This document shows positions 7,296 to 16,415 of a stretch of 64,000 bases of DNA, piece by piece. How positions within the stretch are numbered: the stretch's first letter is position 1; each line of letters starts with the position of its first letter. This DNA is from Methanococcoides methylutens (GTDB lineage Archaea; Halobacteriota; Methanosarcinia; Methanosarcinales; Methanosarcinaceae), in assembly GCF_000765475.1 (NCBI RefSeq), contig NZ_JRHO01000002.1, forward strand, positions 1-64,000. The letters are read 5' to 3'. Below the pieces are notes generated by a model that was not told the DNA's origin, made no database searches, and saw only the letters and a list, made by a program, of their open reading frames with translations. The position numbers were made by a program, and so were the translations under genes.

Positions 7296-7892
7296 TTATC
7301 GAAGAGCCAATGCCATCTTTTTGCCAGATTCGAAAGCTTTCTCCAGAATATCTTCATCTTTTAAGACCTCACCCTTCCTGAAGCAGCCGGTTGACAGGAA
7401 TTTTTCCAGTACCTCATAACCCAGTGCTTCAAGAGGCATTCCAAGGGCCTCAAGCGTAAATCCCATTTCTTCGGCTTTGACCTGTTCGCAGACGGTAAAG
7501 ACAAGTGCTTTTCTTCCCTGATCTCCAAGTTTGCTCGAGTAGGGTCCCGGACGTTCTTCAGCAAAATTGTAGAATGGATAGAGACGATCAATGAAAGATT
7601 TCATGGGGGCAGTTATGTTGTAATTATAAGTGGGAGAACCAAGGATAAGACCATTAGAAGCTTCGATTTCCGGATAGAGCAAGTTCATACCATCGTGGAA
7701 CTGCGTGCAAGTACCGGCTTTCCTGCAGGCCTCACATCCAATGCAGGATTCGATAGAATAATCCCTTAGATGGAGTTTCTTTGTTTCAGCTCCTTCGGAT
7801 TCTGCTCCTTTCAAAAAAGTATCAAGCAGAATATCAGTGTTCCCGTTTTTACGGGGGCTTCCTCCGACTCCAAGAATTTTAACATTGTTCAT
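7296..7892 (-). CDS. Iron-sulfur flavoprotein (Isf-type NADPH-dependent FMN reductase)
   Basis: A 198-residue flavodoxin-like fold protein. The FMN phosphate loop is GSPRKNGNTD near the N-terminus. A compact cysteine motif CIGCEACRKAGTC (C-x2-C-x2-C-x5-C) about 40 residues later matches the [4Fe-4S] site of methanogen Isf proteins, and GSPTYNYNITAPMKSFIDR binds the isoalloxazine ring. Isf accepts electrons from ferredoxin and is implicated in O2/H2O2 reduction in Methanosarcina, which fits its position next to a peroxiredoxin. It is transcribed alone, leftward. Confidence 0.88.
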   Translation of the reverse strand: MNNVKILGVGGSPRKNGNTDILLDTFLKGAESEGAETKKLHLRDYSIESCIGCEACRKAGTCTQFHDGMNLLYPEIEASNGLILGSPTYNYNITAPMKSFIDRLYPFYNFAEERPGPYSSKLGDQGRKALVFTVCEQVKAEEMGFTLEALGMPLEALGYEVLEKFLSTGCFRKGEVLKDEDILEKAFESGKKMALALR

Positions 7893-8073
7893 ATTGTGTT
7901 TCCGTTCTTTAGATTAACTTTAATGAATATAACGAAAATGATCGATCAAGTTATACTAAATTTGAATGGAATGCTAAAGTATCTTTTTGTCATAGAACTA
8001 CGATCAGCTTTAAAGCCAATACTATCCCTCTTGCTAAGAAGGAACTATCTGCCAGGTAAGGGTGAATACATCA

Positions 8074-8397
8074 ATGAGCTACGTATTTCTTTTTGCAGCC
8101 ATACTTTTCGAAGTCATGGGAACTACCTGCATGAAACTATCAGAAGGTTTTACCAAAACGCTTCCTTCCATAATGATATTTGTGTTCTACGGAGTAAGTT
8201 TCACCCTCTTCACACTGGCCCTCAAACGTCTTGAGGTCAGCCTTGCATATGCGATCTGGTCAGGTATCGGTACACTGAGCATTACTGCTATTGGCATCTT
8301 CTATTTTGATGAAACGCTGACAGCCCTGAAAGTAGGTTCCATTGCCCTTATTATCATTGGTGTCATCGGACTCAACTTAAGCAGTGGGATGCACTAA
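8074..8397 (+). CDS. Small multidrug resistance (SMR/EmrE-type) efflux protein
   Basis: A 107-residue, four-helix membrane protein. Helix 1 carries the essential glutamate (FAAILFEVMGTTCMKLSEGF, Glu13), and helix 3 contains the SMR signature AYAIWSGIGT followed by the Gly-rich dimerisation helix. SMR proteins act as antiparallel dimers that exchange protons for quaternary ammonium or guanidinium compounds. The ATG at 8074 aligns with the EmrE start and has AAGGGTG upstream; a GTG at 8062 is less likely. The gene converges on the ABC exporter operon with a gap of only 13 bp. Confidence 0.92.
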   Translation: MSYVFLFAAILFEVMGTTCMKLSEGFTKTLPSIMIFVFYGVSFTLFTLALKRLEVSLAYAIWSGIGTLSITAIGIFYFDETLTALKVGSIALIIIGVIGLNLSSGMH

Positions 8398-8410
8398 AAA
8401 CATAAAAGAA

Positions 8411-9625
8411 TCAGCTCTTTCTTAAGGAATCCACCGGATCGAGCTTTGATGCTTTATTTGCAGGATAGACACCTGCGATCAGACCAACAACTACGGCTAT
8501 GCCAACACCGAGAATTAAAAGATATGACGGGAAGATGTAAGGGAGATTAAGGAAACTTACTGCAGCGTAAGAGCCAACAAAGCCCAGTATCGTTCCCAGG
8601 ATACCACCGATCAAACCGAGTATTATTGACTCTGTAATGAACAGGTAGAGAATATTTGATCTAGTATAACCAAGCGATTTCAAAAGCCCTATCTCTTTTG
8701 TCCTTTCGGTCACTGTCACAAGCATGATATTCATAATACCGATAGAACCGACTATTAGTGAGATCAGAGCAACCGAGATAAAGAGGGATGTCAGACCGGC
8801 TGAGAGCTCATCAAGCTGATCAAGAATATCAGCCTGGTTAAAAATGCTATAAGGCTTTACGTCCTCATTATCAAGTTCCCTTTCAGAGACACCAAGGCTT
8901 CTGGCTATCTTCTTATCGATCTCATCAGAAACAGGACGCACCGATTCAGCATCCTCAACGGTTATCGAGAATCCACCATAGTCCTCAATTCCCAGCATCT
9001 CGTTCATCGTATCTATCGGAATGAATATCCTTACATCAGACTCAGCCCCGCTCTGGATAAAAGTAGTATCAGGGCTATCAATAATGCCGATCACCTTGAA
9101 ACTGCGAGATACAGGTGTACCATCCCTGCGTATGAACTCGATATCAATGGAGTTTCGATAGGAGACCTTCTGATCAAACTTCTCGTATGCAACATCCGAA
9201 CCCAGCACAGCAGCATACTTATCCTGCTCCGAGAAGAAATTTCCGACCTCCAGCTGTATATTGCCGATCTGTTCATAATCGGCCGAAGTCCCCTGAATAT
9301 CAACCTGCCGGAGAGTACTGATATATGTAACACCCGCCAATTGCTGCCGGATAGGGGACACTCCTTCGACCTTTGGAGTGTTCTTTATTACATCAAGCTG
9401 ATTGTCATAGAAGAGATTAATATCCTCGCTGTAAATGACGATGAAATTCGACCCCTGTGAACCAAGCTCATCAACAAAGAACTGGTTGAAGCTGGCACCA
9501 AGAGATACATTTGCAACAACAGCAGCTATTCCTATGATAATACCAAGAGTGGTCAGTGCAGACCGCAGCTTGTAGCTACTGATGCTGCCAATGGAAAGAT
9601 GCAGGGCCTGTGAGAACTTCAGCAT
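8411..9625 (-). CDS. MacB/FtsX-type ABC transporter permease (distal paralogue)
   Basis: 404 residues with one N-terminal membrane helix (LRSALTTLGIIIGIAAVVANVSL), a large extracytoplasmic MacB-like domain (about 45-270), then three helices with the FtsX signature (MLVTVTERTKEIGLLKSLGYT on the coupling loop). This is the architecture of permeases driven by LolD/MacB-type ATPases in mechanotransmission or export. It is the last gene of a four-gene leftward operon (ATPase, S-layer-type protein, permease, permease). It is of the same length as the gene before it and similar throughout, so the two may form a heterodimer. The substrate is unknown. Confidence 0.88.
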   Translation of the reverse strand: MLKFSQALHLSIGSISSYKLRSALTTLGIIIGIAAVVANVSLGASFNQFFVDELGSQGSNFIVIYSEDINLFYDNQLDVIKNTPKVEGVSPIRQQLAGVTYISTLRQVDIQGTSADYEQIGNIQLEVGNFFSEQDKYAAVLGSDVAYEKFDQKVSYRNSIDIEFIRRDGTPVSRSFKVIGIIDSPDTTFIQSGAESDVRIFIPIDTMNEMLGIEDYGGFSITVEDAESVRPVSDEIDKKIARSLGVSERELDNEDVKPYSIFNQADILDQLDELSAGLTSLFISVALISLIVGSIGIMNIMLVTVTERTKEIGLLKSLGYTRSNILYLFITESIILGLIGGILGTILGFVGSYAAVSFLNLPYIFPSYLLILGVGIAVVVGLIAGVYPANKASKLDPVDSLRKS

Positions 9626-9664
9626 CCGGGAACACCTCTTTCATTCATAACATCACACGTACCA

Positions 9665-10879
9665 TCATTCATATCTCAACGACTCCCCGGGGTCCATTCT
9701 AGCTGCTTTATTAGCAGGATATACTCCTGATATGACACCTACAAAGAGTGCGATACCAAATCCCAGGAAAACAAGGGATATCGGGAAGATGAACGGTACA
9801 TCAAGGTACTGGTTCACAATGTAAGAGCCTATAACTCCAAGGATAACACCAAAGATACCGCCTAAGAAACCAATAATAGCCGATTCCACAACAAAGATCG
9901 TCAGAATATCCCTGTAGGTATATCCAAGGGACTTGAGAATACCTATCTCTTTTGTCCTTTCGGTAACCGTCACGAGCATGATGTTCGTAATACCAATAGA
10001 ACCAACAAGAAGGGCTATCAATGCGATCGCTGTCAGGATCGATGTGAGTGCATTGGAGATCTGGTTTAACTGCTCAAGGATCTCCTGCTGGCTGAAGATC
10101 ACATAGGGTTTTGCGTCCTCGTTATCAATATCACGACTTGGAACACCAACGGACCTTGCAAGGTTCTCGTCAACCTCATCAGTAGTAGCTTCAAGACCCT
10201 CAAGGCTCTCAGCTTTTATGAAAAAGCCACCGATATCATTTACACCCTGCATCTCCTGCATCACGTCCAGTGGGATAAATACCCTGAACCTTGGATCGAC
10301 CTCAGGAGCAATATAAGTAGCATCAGGGTCCTGAACGATACCTTTCACCGTGAACTTGCGGGTGCTTACAGTACCATCTATCCTGTTTATTGAAATGTTG
10401 ATGGAGTTCTTTACAGAAAGATTCCTTTCAAATTTATCATATGCTATATCCGAACCTATCACAGCAACGAACTGATCCTGGTCAGTAAGGAACTGACCTT
10501 TTTCCATCAAGATATTACCTACTTCCTCATATTCGGAACTGACACCATTTATTGAGGCACTCCTGCTTGAAGATTGATACGTGAGAGTCCCTATTTGTGC
10601 ATTGACAGGTGATACCGCCTCGACACCTGCTGTGTTCTTTACAACCTCAAGCTGATTGTCATGGAATACATTGTTCTTTTGAGTAAAGACAACAATAAAA
10701 TTAGAGCCTACAGCTCCAATGTTATCTTCAAAGCTCTGGCTAAATCCCACACCAAGCGAAATGTTCACAATAACAGCCGCTACCCCTATGACAATACCAA
10801 GAGTGGTCAAAGCAGAGCGTACCTTAGCACTACGTATGCTACCAAGTGCTATCTTCGTTGCCTGTGAGAGATTTACCAT
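9665..10879 (-). CDS. MacB/FtsX-type ABC transporter permease (proximal paralogue)
   Basis: 404 residues with the same layout as the downstream paralogue: an N-terminal helix (VRSALTTLGIVIGVAAVIVNISL), a MacB-like periplasmic-type domain and a C-terminal three-helix FtsX block with VTERTKEIGILKSLGYT. It begins 4 bp after the S-layer-type gene stops and is followed by the second permease after 39 bp. The pair arose by tandem duplication and has since diverged, mainly in the external domain. Confidence 0.88.
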   Translation of the reverse strand: MVNLSQATKIALGSIRSAKVRSALTTLGIVIGVAAVIVNISLGVGFSQSFEDNIGAVGSNFIVVFTQKNNVFHDNQLEVVKNTAGVEAVSPVNAQIGTLTYQSSSRSASINGVSSEYEEVGNILMEKGQFLTDQDQFVAVIGSDIAYDKFERNLSVKNSINISINRIDGTVSTRKFTVKGIVQDPDATYIAPEVDPRFRVFIPLDVMQEMQGVNDIGGFFIKAESLEGLEATTDEVDENLARSVGVPSRDIDNEDAKPYVIFSQQEILEQLNQISNALTSILTAIALIALLVGSIGITNIMLVTVTERTKEIGILKSLGYTYRDILTIFVVESAIIGFLGGIFGVILGVIGSYIVNQYLDVPFIFPISLVFLGFGIALFVGVISGVYPANKAARMDPGESLRYE

Positions 10880-10883
10880 TGTT

Positions 10884-12131
10884 TCAGCGGTCCATAGATA
10901 TTCTCAGGCCTTTCTTCCTGTACATGTAATAGCCAACAGCTACAATGATACCACCGATCAATAGTATAGCAAGTGCAGTATTATTGCCGTCCTCCTCAAC
11001 ATGTTCCAGTGTAAGAACATGTGATCCAATGACTTCCTCGTGTTCGTTCAAACCGTTCCTGTAATCCGTGTAGATGCTGAGGTTCACCGGACCGGTCTTA
11101 TCAGGATCTTCTGCATTTGCTTCTATCTCAATGGTAAACAGTTCATCAGGATCCATAGATCCAACAAAATATTCCTGTGGAAGGAATTCCACACCATCTG
11201 CTTCAAGCTTTACCAGCACAGAGGACAATGCGTTCGGATGGACATTAGCAACATCGAACTCCAGTTCAGCCTTGCCATTCTCCAGGACAAGTGGCATGGA
11301 AGGGATCACCCTCACAGCAGAGGAGTCCACAACAACCGGTACCATCCAGTTGTTATTGAAAGAATGGGAGTTACCTACCATGACCAGATCAAGGAAATAA
11401 GTACCATCCTCCATCGAATCACTTACCTTGATGTTATAAGTGACCTGTACGAAATCCCCGGGTCCCAGTACACCCTTACCTTCATACGGCTGGCTGGTCA
11501 CTGTGATCATATCAGTGCCCATGAGCGTTGCTGACTGCACTCTTGCATAGGTATCAAAACTTTCATCGTCGATAATGATCGTACTCTGCTGAGCAGTATT
11601 TATCAAAGTGAAACTTACACTGCCCTCATCACCCGGCATGAATACCTCAGGAGAGGAGATCACGTTTGAGAGTCCTACCGTACCCTTACTATCAAAAGTG
11701 GTGGAGCCTACTTTGATATCAAAAGTGGTCTTTTGCCAGGAAGATTCGTCACTTGCACGATACAGTATATCAAAACTTCCTGTACCTGCCTTTGCGCCAT
11801 CATCCACATAAAGACGATACTCATGGATAGCAGTCCTTTCAGGAGGCAAGTTACCAAAGTTCTTGATTGCATTATTCTCCGAATCCAGTGAAAAAGGATA
11901 CTCTGGTTCGATCTTTATTGAAACGTCTTCAGCAGTACCTGATGCAAAGTTCTCAATTTTGATCCACACATCTACGTAGGAACCTATTTCCGCAGGATAA
12001 GGATCATACCTCAACAGGTCCACTCTTAATGTACTGCTGGAAGATGCTGCACCAGCAATTATGGGACCTGCAGTAACAAATAATAACATCAACAATACCA
12101 GGATCCCTATTGGTTTTTTATAATTCATCAT
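10884..12131 (-). CDS. S-layer-type (COG1361) exported protein of the ABC operon
   Basis: About 415 residues. An N-terminal signal helix (IGILVLLMLLFVTAGPIIAG) is followed by repeated beta-rich CARDB/COG1361-like modules (VDVWIKIENFASGTAEDV, VSFTLINTAQQS, VTYNIKVSDSMEDGTYFLD) and one C-terminal membrane helix with a short basic tail. The protein would sit outside the membrane, anchored at the C-terminus. In archaea such proteins are often encoded with LolD/MacB ABC genes, possibly as the extracytoplasmic partner. The start at 12131 has GGTGGAG six bases upstream. Confidence 0.8.
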   Translation of the reverse strand: MMNYKKPIGILVLLMLLFVTAGPIIAGAASSSSTLRVDLLRYDPYPAEIGSYVDVWIKIENFASGTAEDVSIKIEPEYPFSLDSENNAIKNFGNLPPERTAIHEYRLYVDDGAKAGTGSFDILYRASDESSWQKTTFDIKVGSTTFDSKGTVGLSNVISSPEVFMPGDEGSVSFTLINTAQQSTIIIDDESFDTYARVQSATLMGTDMITVTSQPYEGKGVLGPGDFVQVTYNIKVSDSMEDGTYFLDLVMVGNSHSFNNNWMVPVVVDSSAVRVIPSMPLVLENGKAELEFDVANVHPNALSSVLVKLEADGVEFLPQEYFVGSMDPDELFTIEIEANAEDPDKTGPVNLSIYTDYRNGLNEHEEVIGSHVLTLEHVEEDGNNTALAILLIGGIIVAVGYYMYRKKGLRISMDR

Positions 12132-12169
12132 AATATACTCCACCTTTAATCAGTTAATCCATCCTTCTA

Positions 12170-12892
12170 TCAGTTAGCAGTATTAGTACGGTCTTCGACA
12201 TACCCATCTTTCAGGTATACCACCCGGTCAGCATATTTTTTTGCAAGATTCGGATCATGCGTGATCATTATGATCGTACGTCCCTTATTATTGAGATCAG
12301 TGAACAATTCCATGATCTCCTTGCCGGTCTTTGAATCAAGATTACCGGTAGGCTCATCAGCAAGGATAAGCGACGGATCATTGATCAAAGCACGTGCAAC
12401 AGCAACTCTCTGAGATTGACCACCCGAAAGCTCAGTCGGACGGTAATTCATTCGGTCTTCCAGGCCCACCAGTTCCAGAAGTTCTTTTGCATATTTTCGA
12501 TTATCAACACCTGGCCTGCTATTGGCATAAGTGGGAAGTTCTACATTCTCAAGAGCGGTAAGTCTTGGAACAAGGTTGAAGCTCTGGAACACAAAACCAA
12601 TTTCAAGCCCCCGAAGTTTTGCCAGTTCATTGTCAGAGATGCTGTTCACATCTTTCCCCATAAGAAGCACAGCACCACATGTAGGACGATCCAGACAACC
12701 TATCAGGTTCATAAGCGTACTTTTACCCGAACCTGAAGGACCCATTATAGCTACAAACTCCCCTTTTTTAACGACCATGTTCACATTTTTAAGAACAGGA
12801 ATGGTCATCTCACCTACCTGATAATCACGACAGACATTATCAGCCCTTACAACAGCGGGATCTTCAATATCCGAACTCTGAGTTGTTTCCAA
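12170..12892 (-). CDS. LolD/MacB-type ABC transporter ATP-binding protein
   Basis: 240 residues with all ABC motifs: Walker A GPSGSGKST, Q-loop FVFQSFNL, signature LSGGQSQRVAVARAL, Walker B ILADEPTGNLD and switch His in ITHDP. It belongs to the MacB/LolD class. The start is a TTG with AGAGGTG upstream. It is the first gene of the leftward operon that also encodes the S-layer-type protein and two FtsX-like permeases, and would power that complex. Confidence 0.93.
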   Translation of the reverse strand: METTQSSDIEDPAVVRADNVCRDYQVGEMTIPVLKNVNMVVKKGEFVAIMGPSGSGKSTLMNLIGCLDRPTCGAVLLMGKDVNSISDNELAKLRGLEIGFVFQSFNLVPRLTALENVELPTYANSRPGVDNRKYAKELLELVGLEDRMNYRPTELSGGQSQRVAVARALINDPSLILADEPTGNLDSKTGKEIMELFTDLNNKGRTIIMITHDPNLAKKYADRVVYLKDGYVEDRTNTAN

Positions 12893-13298
12893 ATATTCAC
12901 CTCTAAAAGATCACAGGTAGGTATTCATCAAGTCTAAATAAGATTTGATCACAGCAATATGAACAGACGGTTTCTATTGCAATAATCAGATACAATATTG
13001 ATACATCAATAGTACAATAACTCCATAGAAATATTGGGTTTCTGTTTATTTAAGAGTTAGCATATAGAAAAAGGAATTATAGTCACCTTTTGCAGTAAGC
13101 TTGCCAATATGTCAGCAGAATTATTAAGCCATTATTAAATTATCATATGATTAATATATTTATTAAATTCAATATCTTCCGCTTTCTTTTTAAAAAGGTT
13201 TATATAGATAAGTAACAGATATCTTTATGAAGAAAATTTTTTGCACGTCTAAATTTTAGACATTTATTCTTCAGAAATAATATACGGGGGTATATATA
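12893..13298. promoter_or_regulatory. Divergent promoter region with 15-bp palindrome
   Basis: 406 bases between the ABC operon and the conserved-TM-helix gene, with no ORF. A TATA-like TTTATATAG lies at 13199-13207 (+ direction) after TTTTAAAAAGG. A perfect inverted repeat GTCTAAA-T-TTTAGAC is at 13247-13261, downstream of the expected start of transcription, where a repressor could block the rightward gene. A GGGGG ribosome binding site precedes the ATG at 13299. Confidence 0.45.
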
Positions 13299-14219
13299 AT
13301 GGCGGAATCACCAATACTGGAAAGTTTATATGGAATGGTAGATCAATTCATTGCTTTTATTCCAACACTGATAGCTGTCATAATATTGTTGATATTAGGA
13401 AAATTTGTCGGAAAAGCACTTGGAAAGATCGGAGCGAAGATCCTTGATAAGGTCGGTCTGGATGATCTTATTGATAAGACGGCTTTAGGTGGCATGATAC
13501 AAAAAACCGGAACAACCACCGTTGAAACGTTTGATGCGATTATCAGATGGTTCGTCTACATCATATTTGCTGTGATCATTATAGACCTGCTGAAGATACA
13601 GGTAGTGGCAGATTTTATCACCCAAATAATCTTATTCCTGCCTCTTGTGGTCTCGGCACTGATAACCCTTATCATTGGGTTGCTTATTGTTGATTTCCTG
13701 GCCGGACTGATAAAGACGATCATCATGGCATCAGGTGTTGATGATAAGATCGGTAAGAGTGGTATAGGAGAAGGTCTTGATGCATCAGGATTAACAACTT
13801 CAGGTATAATTTCAGGCATTGTGAAAGCTTTCGGATATCTTATCTTCATCCTGGCAGCTTCTAATATCCTGGGACTGGATGTCATATCTAATTTCCTGGT
13901 AGGAATCCTTGATTACATACCAAATGTATTTGCAGGAGTTCTAATACTTGTAGTTGGCCTATTAGTAATTGATTTCCTCACAGATTACCTAAAAGGGATC
14001 ATGGAAGGAATGGAAGTAGAGGGCGCTAATGTCTGGATCCCACTATTAAAGGGTTTTCTTGCACTGATATTGATCTTACTGGCACTTGATACAATGCTCA
14101 TAGATACGAGCATCTTCTATCTGCTGATAGGACCACTGGCTTGGGGAATCGCTGTTGTTGTGGCTTTCAAATGGGGTATCAAAGAAGCTCTTGTAGCATA
14201 TGCCAAAGAGAAGAAATGA
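13299..14219 (+). CDS. Conserved-TM-helix repeat membrane protein (PF05552 type)
   Basis: 306 residues, strongly hydrophobic, with about five to six helices arranged as two repeats. Each pairs a long helix (IPTLIAVIILLILGKFVGKALG; FLPLVVSALITLIIGLLIVDFL) with an amphipathic DLIDKT/DDKIGKSG segment. This is the TM_helix repeat found at the N-terminus of some MscS channels, here without the MscS beta domain. The function is uncertain: an osmotic or ion-channel role is inferred from the family. It is monocistronic, preceded by a promoter with a 15-bp palindrome. Confidence 0.75.
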   Translation: MAESPILESLYGMVDQFIAFIPTLIAVIILLILGKFVGKALGKIGAKILDKVGLDDLIDKTALGGMIQKTGTTTVETFDAIIRWFVYIIFAVIIIDLLKIQVVADFITQIILFLPLVVSALITLIIGLLIVDFLAGLIKTIIMASGVDDKIGKSGIGEGLDASGLTTSGIISGIVKAFGYLIFILAASNILGLDVISNFLVGILDYIPNVFAGVLILVVGLLVIDFLTDYLKGIMEGMEVEGANVWIPLLKGFLALILILLALDTMLIDTSIFYLLIGPLAWGIAVVVAFKWGIKEALVAYAKEKK

Positions 14220-14352
14220 CCTCCCCATTTTCTTTTTTTACATTTTGGCCTTTGAAACTAACTTTTTTTATTTGCTTTATGATAAAATTCACTCCATATG
14301 AATGTATGAATAGAAATAAAAAGCATTGAAGAATATTACATAAAGGGGTTTT

Positions 14353-15417
14353 ATGGGTAAAATAATTCATACGGGTTCCAGAAAAGTAGGTGTTGCTCCC
14401 GGAACACTGATCCATATTGGGAAAAAGCAGCTAACAGAGCCAAAAATAACTGTTATTGATTACAATGCAGATCATTTCCAGGAAATGGTAGCAGAAAACA
14501 TTGAGGAAGCATATCCATTTAAAGATAGTGAAAATGTTTCCTGGATCAATATTCACGGAGTACATCATGTCGACCTGATCGAAAAGATAGGTACTAACTT
14601 TGGAATACATCCCCTTGTGCTTGAAGATATCGTCCATACTGATCAACGACCAAAAGTAGAGTTCTTCGATTCTTATATCTACATCGTCCTGAAGATGCTA
14701 CAATATGATAAGGAAAAAGAAGAGATCATAGCTGAACAGGTCAGCATTATCCTCGGCTCAAATTTTGTAATTTCGTTCCAGGAAATTCTGGGAGATACTT
14801 TCGATCCGATAAGAGATCGAATAAGAACATCAAAGGGCCGGATACGAAAGCAAGGTCCGGACTATCTGACTTATGCACTTCTGGATTCTATAGTTGACAG
14901 CTATTTTGTTATGCTTGAGATAATAGGTGAAAATATAGAATCGCTAGATGACGAACTTTTGGATAGTCCTACACCAAAAACTCTCGAAAGCATCCATCGA
15001 TTAAAGAAGGAAGTTATTCTTTTAAGAAAATTCGTCTGGCCTTTAAGAGAAGTTGTTAACAGTTTGCAGAGGGATGAATCATTTTTTGTTAAAGAGTCAA
15101 CATCAATTTTCCTGAAAGATATCTATGACCACATAATTCAGGTAATGGATACAATTGAATCATACAGAGACATTCTCTCCACGATGCTCGATCTTTATCT
15201 TTCGACTGCAAGCAATAAAATGAATGAGATCATGAAGGTGCTTACCATCATAGCTACCATCTTTATTCCCCTCACATTTATTGCAGGGATATATGGTATG
15301 AACTTTGAATATATGCCAGAACTGAAATGGCATTTGGGATATCCTGTGATCTGGGCACTAATGATAACTGTAGCTCTTGTAATGCTTGCTTATTTCAGAA
15401 AACTGAAATGGATCTGA
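14353..15417 (+). CDS. corA: CorA-family divalent metal ion channel
   Basis: 354 residues. A long acidic cytoplasmic domain (about 1-285) is followed by two C-terminal membrane helices, the first ending in the hallmark YGMNFEYMPEL loop that forms the pentameric selectivity filter. It transports Mg2+ (also Co2+ or Ni2+) into the cell. Length and motif are normal for the family. It lies downstream of the TM-helix protein, with 133 bp between, and may have its own promoter. Confidence 0.93.
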   Translation: MGKIIHTGSRKVGVAPGTLIHIGKKQLTEPKITVIDYNADHFQEMVAENIEEAYPFKDSENVSWINIHGVHHVDLIEKIGTNFGIHPLVLEDIVHTDQRPKVEFFDSYIYIVLKMLQYDKEKEEIIAEQVSIILGSNFVISFQEILGDTFDPIRDRIRTSKGRIRKQGPDYLTYALLDSIVDSYFVMLEIIGENIESLDDELLDSPTPKTLESIHRLKKEVILLRKFVWPLREVVNSLQRDESFFVKESTSIFLKDIYDHIIQVMDTIESYRDILSTMLDLYLSTASNKMNEIMKVLTIIATIFIPLTFIAGIYGMNFEYMPELKWHLGYPVIWALMITVALVMLAYFRKLKWI

Positions 15418-15435
15418 AGAAGCATTAAACTGAAT

Positions 15436-16080
15436 TCAAGTTGGCAATGCGATCATGCTCAGGTAAATTCCCCAGATACCACTTGCGATCATAGTTACTG
15501 AGATCGCACCCAGGAACAGGCCAAATAGTCTGGTAAGTACAAGCATTCCATTATATCCCATTTTTTTATGTATTCTCCTAGAAAAGAGAAATGTTACCAG
15601 GGCTATTGAATAGGTCAGGACTGTTGCAAGTATTACGAGCAATTTTTCCTGGACCACTTCAGCGGTCTCTGTAAGAATTATAGCTGTTGTTATAGTGGCA
15701 GGACCGGTTAGAATAGGCATTGCAATTGGGAAGATCCAGAGATCTTCACGATCAGCAGATGCGTCTATCTCTTTGTCAGTAATGCTTTCTCTTGATATCT
15801 TGGCATGCATCATATCAAAAGATATCGTGAAAAGTAACAATCCACCGGCAACCTTCAACGAATCAAGACTGATCCCAAGAATATCAAGAATAATGTTTCC
15901 CGTTAAAATGAAGAACATGGCAATAACAAATGCCAACAAAACGGATTTCTTTGCGATCACATTCTTTGCATTCAGAGTGAGACCATTGGTTAGTGTTATA
16001 AAAGTAATTACTCCGGTAATAGGGCTTACAATAATAAATAAAGTGACAAAAGAATAGATAAAATATCCGATTAAGTCCAT
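15436..16080 (-). CDS. MarC-family integral membrane protein
   Basis: 214 residues with six predicted helices and the two-fold MarC pattern (FIIVSPITGVITFITLT; FPIAMPILTGPATITTAIIL). The PIAMPILTGPATI stretch is the family signature. MarC/YchE proteins are transporter-like, but their substrate is not established. It converges with corA, with only 18 bp between the stops. Confidence 0.85.
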   Translation of the reverse strand: MDLIGYFIYSFVTLFIIVSPITGVITFITLTNGLTLNAKNVIAKKSVLLAFVIAMFFILTGNIILDILGISLDSLKVAGGLLLFTISFDMMHAKISRESITDKEIDASADREDLWIFPIAMPILTGPATITTAIILTETAEVVQEKLLVILATVLTYSIALVTFLFSRRIHKKMGYNGMLVLTRLFGLFLGAISVTMIASGIWGIYLSMIALPT

Positions 16081-16415
16081 TAATTAGTAAAAGGCCATGG
16101 TATTTTAAAAAGCATGCGATTGAGGAATCTACTTTTGCTCAATGTAGATAGATGGCACTTCACCCACGATTTTTTTAGTTTGTTAACACTATTAACATAA
16201 AGTTTAAGTTGTATGCTATTTATTATTACAAAAATTGAATTTCGTATTAATAAATAAGTGAAATATTATATTACATAGCATTTGATTGTTGCAGATGATC
16301 ATGCCAATAGAACTTAAAACAAAGAAAAAATGCAGCCATAAACGGGAATTAACTTAAAAATTCAGGTTCTGTTCATGAAAAAGATTTGTAACATCATATC
16401 GGTGGTGTTAACAAA
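16081..16415. promoter_or_regulatory. Promoter region of the metal ABC importer, with TGTTAA-N5-TTAACA
   Basis: 335 AT-rich bases without a gene. TGTTAA (16181-16186) and TTAACA (16192-16197) form perfect 6-bp arms around CACTA. GTTAAC also recurs at the ribosome binding site, GGTGGTGTTAACAAAATG (from 16400). As the downstream operon imports a metal chelate, a metalloregulator site is a reasonable reading, although the dyad lies about 220 bp from the start codon. Confidence 0.35.

Noticed and set aside
11040-11534. Plus-strand ORF of 164 residues within the S-layer-type gene
   Set aside because: Antisense shadow with no recognisable domain or start signal.
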